In this document: in pieces, positions 11,740 through 20,670 of the stretch | Layout of the letters: each line of letters opens with the position of its first letter | How positions within the stretch are numbered: the stretch's first letter is position 1 | Source: Thuidium tamariscinum | Taxonomy: Eukaryota > Streptophyta > Bryopsida > Hypnales > Thuidiaceae | Length of the DNA stretch: 64,000 nucleotides | NCBI GenBank assembly: GCA_947034885.2 | Contig: OX344752.2 | Span: forward strand, 21,289,386 to 21,353,385 | Direction: 5' to 3' | Made by a program: the position numbers and the translations under genes | Notes under the pieces: generated by a model | The model's database searches: none | What the model was told of the DNA's origin: nothing | The model's input: only the letters and a program-made list of their open reading frames with translations

Positions 11740-12094
11740 TTATTCTATTGGAAGTGGTTGGTTGTTTTCAATTCTTCTTTTATGTAGAATGATTGATCCA
11801 GCGTATTGTATGGCTATGGTATTGATGGCTTTGAAAGTGTGTGTTAAAGCAGTTTCTGTTATTTTAAGTTTGGCTTCAAGGATTTTCATTGAAGGAATGT
11901 GTGTTGTTCCTCTAGCTCCTGCTGTAATGACAATAAGTGGATCTATATTCCATCCTTGGGCCGCGATACTATTTATTAATGGTTGGTATTTTTGAATTTT
12001 ATTATCTATGGTTGTTTGCGCAAATCTATCATTGGAGTATGTAAATTCAATGAATTGTATTGTGAGATTATTATCTGGGGTATTTGGTGGGTTG
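11740..12094 (-). pseudogene. LINE ORF2 C-terminus: probable restriction-like endonuclease, second part
   Basis: The frame continues exactly across the LTR insertion when one copy of the GGTTG duplication is counted. The segment has IEFTY followed by KIQKY and a hydrophobic strand LIVITAGARG. With KPDILW on the other side of the insertion this gives a PD...E...K-x-x-K-Y pattern, as in the restriction-like endonucleases of R2, R4 and Dualen-type LINEs. I infer function from motif order only. The frame ends in a TAA at 11742-11740 after about 115 residues of this part. Confidence 0.6.
12090..12094. repeat. Target-site duplication GGTTG, left copy
   Basis: GGTTG directly precedes the TG end of the LTR element and recurs at 23344-23348 directly after its CA end. 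A 5-bp duplication is usual for Ty3/gypsy integrases. Confidence 0.95.
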
Positions 12095-14767
12095 TGTCGC
12101 AACACAGGGTAAGTAAATTCCCTGTTATACTCACAAAAATCACTGTAGAGTATAACTAAGTGACTCTAAAGATCGAACCCGCGAGATTCTGTGAAGTATC
12201 TGGCTTAGTTAAGCGATTAAGATAGGACAGCTCCCAAAACTCTATAATCCAGTTCTAGATCTAGAACCGGAAATACACAAATAACCCGAGACGACAACCC
12301 GTTATCCCGTTCAAAAACTGATATTCTAGCAATCTGGTCCGGAACGGATCCGTTCCTTCACTTTTCCGGTTTCCCGGATTTTATCCGTTCCGTCAGACTG
12401 CAACGGATCCGCTCCCTAACGAGTTCCGCTCCTGGTTTCCTCTTCGGACCAATCCGTTCCGGATGATCCGTCCACACCCGTTCCTCAATCCGGTTTGGTT
12501 TTGCCTCTGTTTTACCATCAGAGGGGTCGCCGCTTGATTTTGTGAGCGGTAGGCCCACCGCTCCTTCCGTGACTTATAGTGGCTGAAGACCCACTTTCTA
12601 CCCGTTAATTCTAAAATTACTTCAGATCCAGTTTGATCCCTCACAACAATCCAGACAAAGATCCGGACTGTAGGTCACACAGAGATCCCCCGTACGATCT
12701 TCTCATACTACAACGACTTTGACGCGACTTTCCGTTCCTGGGGAGCCAGGTGGCTACAAGTGTATCCGTCCGTTCCAACGTCAACCAGAACTCTTCCGTT
12801 TGCCACAAAGACGGTGAGACCTCACAGGAGATCGGACACTCAACTGGGTTTCCCACCCAGGAGCTCTAGCACGATTAAGGAATCCCTCCCTCTCGTCTAG
12901 CCTAACAACGGCTTTCTCACCCGGAATCTTAAGTCCTAGAAGCGCTGAGGCGCTAGAGTTACACTCCCAACTCTTCTCTACCCGTTCTCATATACTCAGA
13001 CACGGAAAATAAGCACCAAAGGGAGAATGTCGCCTGCAAAACCACTTGCGCCTTCCTAACTCCGCGTCACGCCGCCCTGCCAAACTCGGGAGATACACAC
13101 GCAAAGCAAGAGAGAATAAAATACACAAAGATAATGCAAAGGAAAAGACTCCCAGTCCACCGCGAGGGGACTGACTTAAATAATGGGCAAAAAAGCAAAA
13201 AGCGCCATACAAGTCCGCCGCGATTAACGCTCGGCGGATCCGTTCCTACCTACTTCTGAACCGGAACGGATTCCAACCCGCTCCAAGTTCCTAAACCGGA
13301 CCGGATTTCCTCCTGATCCGTTCCTAAGTTAAAAACTACAAAAACAGGAAAGTCCTAATACCTACGTATCCGGCTCTGCTACCCTAGATCCTATAGTCGG
13401 GCTTTCCGCCCTACTGATCTGCTCGAAGACCTCGGTGAGGTTCCGATTCCGTTCTCCGTTTGTTGCAACCGGAGCTCCAGTAACCGGACTCGCAGGAGAC
13501 TCCGACAACTGAATTGCCGCCTCCCGGTTGCCCGTTGACGCTCGCCCTGACTTCTTGGATTGCGGCGTCCTGTCCTTCCCTGGTCTCTGAGGCAACCCTT
13601 CGGAAATATCCGGTAGAGACAGATCGGAGAGTCTGACCGGAATTTCCGTCAGTCTCCGGCTACAGTCTTCCATCCGTTCGGCCGCCTCCCGAACCTTCAC
13701 CAAAGTCGTCTCCACCTTTTCGGAGAAGTCGGACAGAATCCGGACTATCCGGCTTCCGGATAGTTTCTTCTCCTTGTGCACCTCTTCGTCAAACAGTTGA
13801 GCCCGGATGACAGCCGATCCGGGTTCCCCGAATGTTGCCTTCACGTGCTCCGCCAATTTGACGGTCTCCGCCGCCATCTCCTTGGTAGCGGCCTCGTTGT
13901 CCCTGAGAACAAGGAGCTCCGCCTTCAAACCCCAGGGTATCTCTGCTAACCCTAGACACCCCATTGCGGTTAAGTCCGCCATCAAGTTGCTTTTCTCCGG
14001 CTCTGTGGAAGGGATGAGCGGAACTACTTTCTTCAGCTTTATCCCTGAGGGTGGGGGTGTAGTGGACTCGGTTCTCTTCCGGCGTAGCTGCGGCATGGCA
14101 ACTATCCGGGAAACTACCTCACTGCTCTCCTAGCCGCACGTCCCGTTCCTCACACACACTCACAACACAACTACAAAAGTAATCCGCCCGTAATAACCAC
14201 TTGCACATACACACACACACTCCTCTCCACACACCAGCGTCTCAGCGCACAGTCTGAAACCCGCGCCGCTGACAACTGCCCGCTCTGACAAAACACCCGC
14301 TGCTAATACTGACAGCCGCGTCACAGAAAATTGCGCCACCAAACACGCGCGGAAAACCAACTCACAGAAAAGGCGGAAAACGTTGAGGGTTGAAAAACAC
14401 ACAACGAAGCGCCTGAGAGCAAATGGGCCAACTGAAAATGTCAGGCCTTATATAGTTTCCAGAAATGGATCCGGTCTTCCGTTCTTGATCATCCGTTCCC
14501 GTTCTCATCCGATCGGTCCAAATCCGGAAATCATCCGTTCCGTTCTGGGACTGAATCCGGATAGAATCCGTTCTGTAGGGTCCGGAATTTTTCCGTTCCG
14601 GTATTCCGTCGTAATAAACCGGAATTATTCTGCCACCGGTCTCTACAACATTATCTGGTACTACTTCTGGATCTTACCCATTCCCTGAACAAATCCGGTT
14701 GCTAAATTTTCCACTTTCCGCTCCATACTGACTTTAAATGGAAAGATCAAAAATATGTCTTGCCACA
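12095..14767 (-). repeat. 3' LTR (2,673 bp)
   Basis: It begins TGTCGCAACA and ends TTGCCACA on the plus strand, with TG...CA termini. It matches 20671-23343 along its whole length at a constant offset of 8,576 bp. It contains a copy of the LTR reading frame (14096-13362) and many ATCCGTTCC/GGAACGGAT motifs. Confidence 0.97.
13362..14096 (-). CDS. LTR-borne reading frame, 244 aa (3' LTR copy)
   Basis: This is the same predicted protein as in the other LTR (see 21938-22672). In this copy it lies at the 3' end of the element and would only be expressed from a transcript starting in this LTR. Confidence 0.5.
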   Translation of the reverse strand: MPQLRRKRTESTTPPPSGIKLKKVVPLIPSTEPEKSNLMADLTAMGCLGLAEIPWGLKAELLVLRDNEAATKEMAAETVKLAEHVKATFGEPGSAVIRAQLFDEEVHKEKKLSGSRIVRILSDFSEKVETTLVKVREAAERMEDCSRRLTEIPVRLSDLSLPDISEGLPQRPGKDRTPQSKKSGRASTGNREAAIQLSESPASPVTGAPVATNGERNRNLTEVFEQISRAESPTIGSRVAEPDT

Positions 14768-14785
14768 TTACCCCTTCCTCATCTG
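14768..14785 (-). other. Polypurine tract of the LTR element
   Basis: Directly upstream of the 3' LTR, the minus strand reads GATGAGGAAGGGGTAA. This purine run would prime plus-strand synthesis. Confidence 0.8.
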
Positions 14786-14803
14786 TGAGCGTCCTCGCGA
14801 ACA

Positions 14804-17800
14804 TCATCCCCCCTCATCTGAAGAAGTAGCTTCTAGGTACTTCTTCACCCTTGATCCGTTCACGCGAGTATCCAGCCACTGTCCTTGCAGATTCTCAAGT
14901 TGCAGGGATCCGTTCTGGAATACCTGGTTGACTCGGAAAGGCCCCATCCATCGTGTATGTAGCTTTCCCGGGAAATCCTTGTGTCGGTTGTCGTAAAGAA
15001 GGACAAGTCCGTTTTCTCGGATTCCGTGGTCAGCCGGGATCTTTCGGTCATAGTCTTCCTTCCGTTTGAACTGGATGCTCATGGTCCTTTCCAAGGCTGC
15101 AGTCCGGATCTCCTCCAATTCTTCAATTGCAAGAAGTCGTGGAAGTGTATCCACCCTTGGCTCAGCATTCCGGGCTGCCATTACCCGGAATGTTTCCACC
15201 TCTAACTCCACTCCGTGAATTGCATTTTGGCCAAAAACCAAAAAGTACGGCGTCTGTCCGGTTGTATTCTTCTCTGTTGTATTGTACGCATGGACTGCCG
15301 AAGGTAGTTTCCGATCCCAGTCAGTCTTGTGAGCGGAAACCATCTTATTCAAAATCTTACCAATGATTCCGTTCGCACGCTCCGTCAATCCGTTCGCTTT
15401 TGGATTATAGGGAGTCGTCTTCCGGTGCTTAATAAGGTATTTGTTGGTGATGTCGATGATGACATCGTTGAGGAAATGCGTCCCTCGGTCACTGACCAGC
15501 TCCAATGGGTGTCCAAACCGCATGAGAATCTCCTCAAACAAAAAGTTCGCGGAAGTTTCAGCGTCATTCTTCCTTGTCGCCTTGGCTTCTACCCACTTCG
15601 TTGCATAGTCCGTCGCCAGGATGATGTACCTCTTCCTCCTTGCACTGACCGGAAAAATGGGTCCAATAAAGTCTATGCCCCATTTTTCGAATGGTGCTAG
15701 GGGAATGATAGGAGTAAGCGGCCAGTGGTTCCGGAAGGATGGTGCTCCTGTCCGTTGACACTGATCGCAACTTCGAACAAAATTTTTCACATCTCGGTGT
15801 AGGAACGGCCACCAGTATCCGGCCGACCGGATCCGGTTAATTGTACTCATGGAGGCGAAGTGCCCTCCAGAGCTTCCAGCGTGAAGTGCACGTATTACCT
15901 TCTTCTGTTCCGCCGGTTCCAGACATCGTCGGAGAATGTCGTCCGCTCCTAACTTGAAAAGGACTCCCCTAATCAGAGTGTAAGGAGCCACTTTTCTATG
16001 AAAGATCTCTTTCTCCTCCCGATCCATCTGTTCAGGGTATCTAGACTCTACGAAATAATCTATGACGTCTTGGTACTTTGAAACAGTCTCATTGTTGAGG
16101 TGAAAGACTTCTAAAGAAGAATCCGGATTCTCTTTTTCATCCGGAATCTTCAGAGAATCCGGAAACTCATCCGGAAACTCAGCAGAAATATCTGCTACGG
16201 ATTCCTTCCCTCTCTGCCTTGAGAGGTAATCCACGTTTGAATTTGCTTTTCCCGGTTTAACTCTAACCTCATAGTTAAACTCTTGTAAAAGTAAAATCCA
16301 TCTTGCAATCCGGCCTGACAGATCCGGTTTATTTACAAGATATTTCAAAGAGTCATGGTCTGTGTGAAAAATTACCTTATACCCCAATAGGTAATGTCGG
16401 AATTTCTTACAGGAATACACCACTGCTAGCGCCTCTCGTTCTGTGGTCGTGTAATTCCGTTCTGCCAAACTCATCTGTCTGCTTGCATAATAGATCGGAT
16501 TCTCACGCTTCTCTTGGTCGAACTGCCACAGAATAGATCCCAGACACCAACCGGATGCATCGATGGTGACGTGGAACTCATTTGCCCAATCCGGAACACA
16601 GAGGATCGGAGCTCGAGCAAGCTGGGTTTTGAGATCCTCAAAGGCTTGCTGTCGTTTTCCGGTCCACTCAAATTCCGCATCCTTCCTGAGAAGTTCCGTA
16701 AGAGGTATAGCCCTCTTGGCGTATCCGTCAATGAATCTGCGGTAGTAGCCTACACATCCAAGGAAACCCCGAATCTCTCTTACGCTCGTGGGAGGTAGTA
16801 GAGATAGAATTACCTTTACCTTTTCCAAGTCTGCTTGCAGTCCGTTCTGGCTTACCATATGTCCAAGCAGGATTCCGGAATTCATCCCGAAAAAACATTT
16901 ACCCGGATGCAACTTCAAGTTGGTCTCCCGGCATCTTTCAAAAGTTTTCCGTAAACAATCGAGATGACTTTTCCGGTCACTAAAAACCGCAAAGTCGTCT
17001 ATAAAAATTTCGATGAAGTGTCGAAGAAAGTCTTTGAAAATGTCCATCATTAATCGTTGAAAGGTTCCGGGTGCATTGCACAAACCAAACGGCATCCTGG
17101 TGAAAGCGTACGTACCCCATTCTGTTGTAAATGTGGTTTTCAGCTGGTCACACCATCGGATGAATACTTGGTTGTATCCAGAAAATCCGTCCAGGAAGCT
17201 GTAACACTCGTGTCCAGCTACATGATCCAAAATGATATCGGTGAACGGAAGTGGAAAGTAGTCTTTTCGGGTTGCTGCATTCAGCTTCCGGAAGTCCTGG
17301 CATACCCGGATCTTGACCTTTCCATCCGTTCCTACCTTCTTTGGAACCACCACAATGGGAGAGACCCACTCGGAATTGTTGACTGGGTAGATGAATCCGG
17401 CTTCCAGTAACCGATCGATCTCCTCCTTCACCATCAACGAGTACTTGGGGTTGAGCCGGTACTGTCGCTGACGGACCGGAATGGATTCTTCCGTCAAGTC
17501 AATGTGGTGTTCTCCTAAATGCGGGGGAATCCCTGTCAAGTCAGTCGGCTTCCAGGCAAAAATATCCAGATACTCCCTCAACAGTTGAGTGTACCCGGTC
17601 CTCTCCGTATCCTGCAAAAATTTGTTCAGATAGAAACTCTTGCCGGGACCGATCTCTTCCTTCTCATAATCCGTGGATGCGACAACCGGCTTGATTTTCT
17701 CCGTGTGTGCTTCTTCCGGATCGAGGACCAGATGTCCCCATTCTCCTTTATTTGACGTACTGCTGCTGACCGGAAGATTTCCGTTCCTGATCTGTAGGGC

Positions 17801-18907
17801 AATCCACTCAGCCGTGAGCGGAACACTGGACTCCCCTAAACTTCGATCCTCAGAAACTGGGTTAAGATCCTCCTTTGGAGTGTATTCTAACACAGCGTTA
17901 GAGAATCCAAAGTTTGACTCCGACTCGTGCCCAAATGAATCCACATAATAGGATGGATCGGAATCTTCCGGATCCGTCCAATCGGATGTATAACCTTCTG
18001 AGTCGCTAGTCTCCCCCAAGTGACGCTCGGTGACCCAGGGTATCCGGATTGAAGGTTTCCCCACAACCAGCTCCTTGGCTCCCCAATCCACGAGTACTCG
18101 CGTAGAGTACAGCCATGGCCTCCCAAGCAGCATAGGAAAAGGTCTCCCTTTGTTAACACGGATGATGACAAAGTTCAGAAGGTAATCCGTTCCTCCGATC
18201 CGGGTTGGGACCTGTGACAATCTCCCAACCGGATTCACTCGCGATTGATCCGCCATACGAAGAACTTGATCCGTGGCTTCAAACGTAGTGAATCCCAAAT
18301 CAAATGCTGTTTCTTCCAACATCAGGTTCACTCCTGATCCACCATCGATAGGAACCTTTGGAATAGAACACCCTTCTATTTCCACAGTGACTTCTGGTGC
18401 TCCGGCATCCTCCGGTTTAGAGTAGTTCACCGCGACAGATGGAAGTTTCACCTTCTTCTTCCGTTTCCGTGTCCAGGCATCCCGGATCAGCTTCTGGTAC
18501 ATCACATTGTCGTGGATGAGCTGTCCGATCGTCACGTTCGCCTTCTGGTCCTTGATGTCCTGGATGATGTTATACTCGTGGGCCCTCACGTCCGGGTTTA
18601 GTATCACTGGAGTGTCATCGAAAGTAACTTTCTTCCGTTCTGGCACTATTTTTTCTGCAGAGATATCCGCTCGTACTTCGGCACTAATGTCGATCGGAAT
18701 CCGGTTCCGCTCCATCCCTTCCTCCGAGTGGTCTTTCTCTGGTTCCGGAACTCGTAAGGAAGGGGGCGGATCAGACTCACTGCTCGATTCCGGCTTCCTT
18801 CTGTGCTTTTTCTTCCTGCCCCTGACAGACCGTTCCGGCTGATTCCGGGTGGAACTGCGGGTGGATACCCGGTGCACCAAATTCTCCATCCCCCCGGGCA
18901 GTTCCAC
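14804..18907 (-). CDS. Gypsy pol polyprotein (protease, RT, RNase H, integrase), 1367 aa
   Basis: Domains follow the Ty3/gypsy order. A retropepsin-like segment has IDGGSGVNLM near residue 190. The RT has VCQDFRKLNAATRK and FIDDFAVFSD, RNase H has TIDASGWCLGSIL, and the integrase has an HHCC zinc finger (CDQCQRTG), a DDE core (WGIDFIGPI ... SDRGTHF) and a C-terminal barrel without a chromodomain. It lies in the same frame as gag, separated by a short gap. In several gypsy-like lineages such a boundary is crossed by read-through, which I infer could apply here. The frame looks whole. Confidence 0.96.
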   Translation of the reverse strand: MELPGGMENLVHRVSTRSSTRNQPERSVRGRKKKHRRKPESSSESDPPPSLRVPEPEKDHSEEGMERNRIPIDISAEVRADISAEKIVPERKKVTFDDTPVILNPDVRAHEYNIIQDIKDQKANVTIGQLIHDNVMYQKLIRDAWTRKRKKKVKLPSVAVNYSKPEDAGAPEVTVEIEGCSIPKVPIDGGSGVNLMLEETAFDLGFTTFEATDQVLRMADQSRVNPVGRLSQVPTRIGGTDYLLNFVIIRVNKGRPFPMLLGRPWLYSTRVLVDWGAKELVVGKPSIRIPWVTERHLGETSDSEGYTSDWTDPEDSDPSYYVDSFGHESESNFGFSNAVLEYTPKEDLNPVSEDRSLGESSVPLTAEWIALQIRNGNLPVSSSTSNKGEWGHLVLDPEEAHTEKIKPVVASTDYEKEEIGPGKSFYLNKFLQDTERTGYTQLLREYLDIFAWKPTDLTGIPPHLGEHHIDLTEESIPVRQRQYRLNPKYSLMVKEEIDRLLEAGFIYPVNNSEWVSPIVVVPKKVGTDGKVKIRVCQDFRKLNAATRKDYFPLPFTDIILDHVAGHECYSFLDGFSGYNQVFIRWCDQLKTTFTTEWGTYAFTRMPFGLCNAPGTFQRLMMDIFKDFLRHFIEIFIDDFAVFSDRKSHLDCLRKTFERCRETNLKLHPGKCFFGMNSGILLGHMVSQNGLQADLEKVKVILSLLPPTSVREIRGFLGCVGYYRRFIDGYAKRAIPLTELLRKDAEFEWTGKRQQAFEDLKTQLARAPILCVPDWANEFHVTIDASGWCLGSILWQFDQEKRENPIYYASRQMSLAERNYTTTEREALAVVYSCKKFRHYLLGYKVIFHTDHDSLKYLVNKPDLSGRIARWILLLQEFNYEVRVKPGKANSNVDYLSRQRGKESVADISAEFPDEFPDSLKIPDEKENPDSSLEVFHLNNETVSKYQDVIDYFVESRYPEQMDREEKEIFHRKVAPYTLIRGVLFKLGADDILRRCLEPAEQKKVIRALHAGSSGGHFASMSTINRIRSAGYWWPFLHRDVKNFVRSCDQCQRTGAPSFRNHWPLTPIIPLAPFEKWGIDFIGPIFPVSARRKRYIILATDYATKWVEAKATRKNDAETSANFLFEEILMRFGHPLELVSDRGTHFLNDVIIDITNKYLIKHRKTTPYNPKANGLTERANGIIGKILNKMVSAHKTDWDRKLPSAVHAYNTTEKNTTGQTPYFLVFGQNAIHGVELEVETFRVMAARNAEPRVDTLPRLLAIEELEEIRTAALERTMSIQFKRKEDYDRKIPADHGIRENGLVLLYDNRHKDFPGKLHTRWMGPFRVNQVFQNGSLQLENLQGQWLDTRVNGSRVKKYLEATSSDEGG

Positions 18908-18916
18908 CTCGCACCG

Positions 18917-20281
18917 TCACTTCTCTGGATTTTCCGTCCCAGCAGTGTGTCCGTAATTGAGCGCGGTCTGCTCCCTCGGTAGAATTTGCACCTTCTTGTA
19001 CACCGGTCTTGGCTGTACCGGCTTGGGACATTGCTCCTCCTGATGTCCATATTCTTGGCAATTCTGGCACGGAAGAGTTCGCGGAGCACCCTGCCCCAGT
19101 CCTCTGTTGGGACAGGCGTTGGCATAGTGTCCTGGCTCTCCACACCCGTAACAGATAACCACTTGTCTATCCGGATAGCCAGAGGTTCGGATCGGCTGCT
19201 GCACCATCATTCCTTGACTTGATCCTGGTAGGAAGTTCCGGCTCAATATGTTGGGCCGGATTGGTACTGCAATACCCTTCCCTCGCCCGTACGTTGGCTG
19301 AACTTGGTACACTTCTTCTTCCTCTTCTTCTGCCATGGTGTAGTAGATCTCCTCTTCCGGAAACACATACTGCACTTGTTTCTGGGTGATTCTCTGGCAT
19401 TCGCTCGGGTAGTGACCCGGTTCTCCACATCTTCCACACCAAACGTTGGAGCGCGAGGTCGGAATTATCCGCCTAGGCTTCCGGTTCTCAGCAAGGTTGA
19501 CCTTGATCGCCTCCAAAGATTGCTGAATGCTCTTCATCATATTCTTCGAATCCGTATCTTCAGTCTTTACCTTCACAATGGTCTTCCCTCGAAGGCCCTT
19601 CGATTTCGAGGAACGTCGAGGAGGTGAATCGCTCCGCTCCTCATCCGAACTTGATGAACTTGGATCGGAAACTTCCGTTCCAGAAGTGTCGGAACTACTT
19701 TCCGTCTCCAAAGTCTTCCGGTGGTGCTTCTTCCGGTTTTTCTTGTGCTTGCCCTTCTCTTTCTTCTCATTACTTCTAAGGGACTCCCTTAATGACTGAG
19801 CTGAATTTTCGTAGTTGGCAGCAGCATCCATGGCCTCTCTCAAAGTCCTCGGTCGCGTCTGACGGATCAGAAATCCCATGGATTTTGGTAAACCGGCAAC
19901 GTACCACTCCACCTGCAAGCTGGGAGCAATCTCAGTAGTCAGTTTCTGAATGAGTGCCTTAACCCTTTGTCCATACTTACGAACGGATTCTGATGGCCTC
20001 ATAGTAAGAGTACTCAACCGTCCCAAGGCTCTGGCTTCTCCCCCCACTTCACGGAATGCCTGCAAGAATTCCGTTCTCAATTGGTTCCAATCATTTCGGA
20101 CCGGATCCGTAATATCTTGGTACCATTTGAGAGCTTCTCCCTTTAACAGTCCTTGAAAGATCCTTCTCTGGGCCGCCTCATTCTCTTGATTGGCTATTGC
20201 CGTTGATTCAAACTCGCAGAGCCAGTCATCCGCATCTTGACTTCCGTCGCCCTTGAAACGCTTGTATCTTAACCGGGTCAT
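18917..20281 (-). CDS. Gypsy Gag protein with three zinc knuckles, 454 aa
   Basis: The N-terminal part matches the retrotransposon gag fold, with FQGLLKGEALKWYQ and VEWYVAGLP phrases. A charged Ser-rich linker follows, then three CCHC knuckles (CGRCGEPGHYPSEC, CYGCGEPGHYANAC, CQNCQEYGHQEEQC). It would form the particle and bind genomic RNA. The start could lie further upstream, between the primer-binding site and 20281. Confidence 0.93.
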   Translation of the reverse strand: MTRLRYKRFKGDGSQDADDWLCEFESTAIANQENEAAQRRIFQGLLKGEALKWYQDITDPVRNDWNQLRTEFLQAFREVGGEARALGRLSTLTMRPSESVRKYGQRVKALIQKLTTEIAPSLQVEWYVAGLPKSMGFLIRQTRPRTLREAMDAAANYENSAQSLRESLRSNEKKEKGKHKKNRKKHHRKTLETESSSDTSGTEVSDPSSSSSDEERSDSPPRRSSKSKGLRGKTIVKVKTEDTDSKNMMKSIQQSLEAIKVNLAENRKPRRIIPTSRSNVWCGRCGEPGHYPSECQRITQKQVQYVFPEEEIYYTMAEEEEEEVYQVQPTYGRGKGIAVPIRPNILSRNFLPGSSQGMMVQQPIRTSGYPDRQVVICYGCGEPGHYANACPNRGLGQGAPRTLPCQNCQEYGHQEEQCPKPVQPRPVYKKVQILPREQTALNYGHTAGTENPEK

Positions 20282-20641
20282 GATGTCTTCGTTCTCCAGA
20301 ATCGGATCTTCCCGCTCTTGCTCTAATTCCCGGTCAGGAGATGGAGGCGAATCTACAATTCTAGGATCTACTTCCTCTCTGGATCCGGTTCCTAGATCTA
20401 CAACAGGATGATCTTCCGGATCGGAGCTCTCCGGATTGCTAAGATAAGGTCCGGATGATCCTTCCGCCTGCTAGCTTGGACCAAATCGTTCAGACCTCCT
20501 CACTTTCCGTGCCCCCTTTTTCATGGATTAGAAATCTCTATTTCTATAAGAAAGCTAACTCCAAGAAATGGTAAACTAAAATGGGGAAAACAAGACTGTC
20601 CCTTCTATTTCCTGTCGCAATCGAAGCCGATAGCTTTAGAA

Positions 20642-20659
20642 TCCCCGGCAGCGGCGCCA
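20642..20659 (-). other. Primer-binding site, tRNA-Asp type
   Basis: Reading on the minus strand, TGGCGCCGCTGCCGGGGA lies 11 bases inside the 5' LTR. It complements the 3' end of plant tRNA-Asp with one mismatch by my recall. The same primer type is used by Athila-like elements. Confidence 0.75.
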
Positions 20660-20670
20660 GATTTTTGCCA

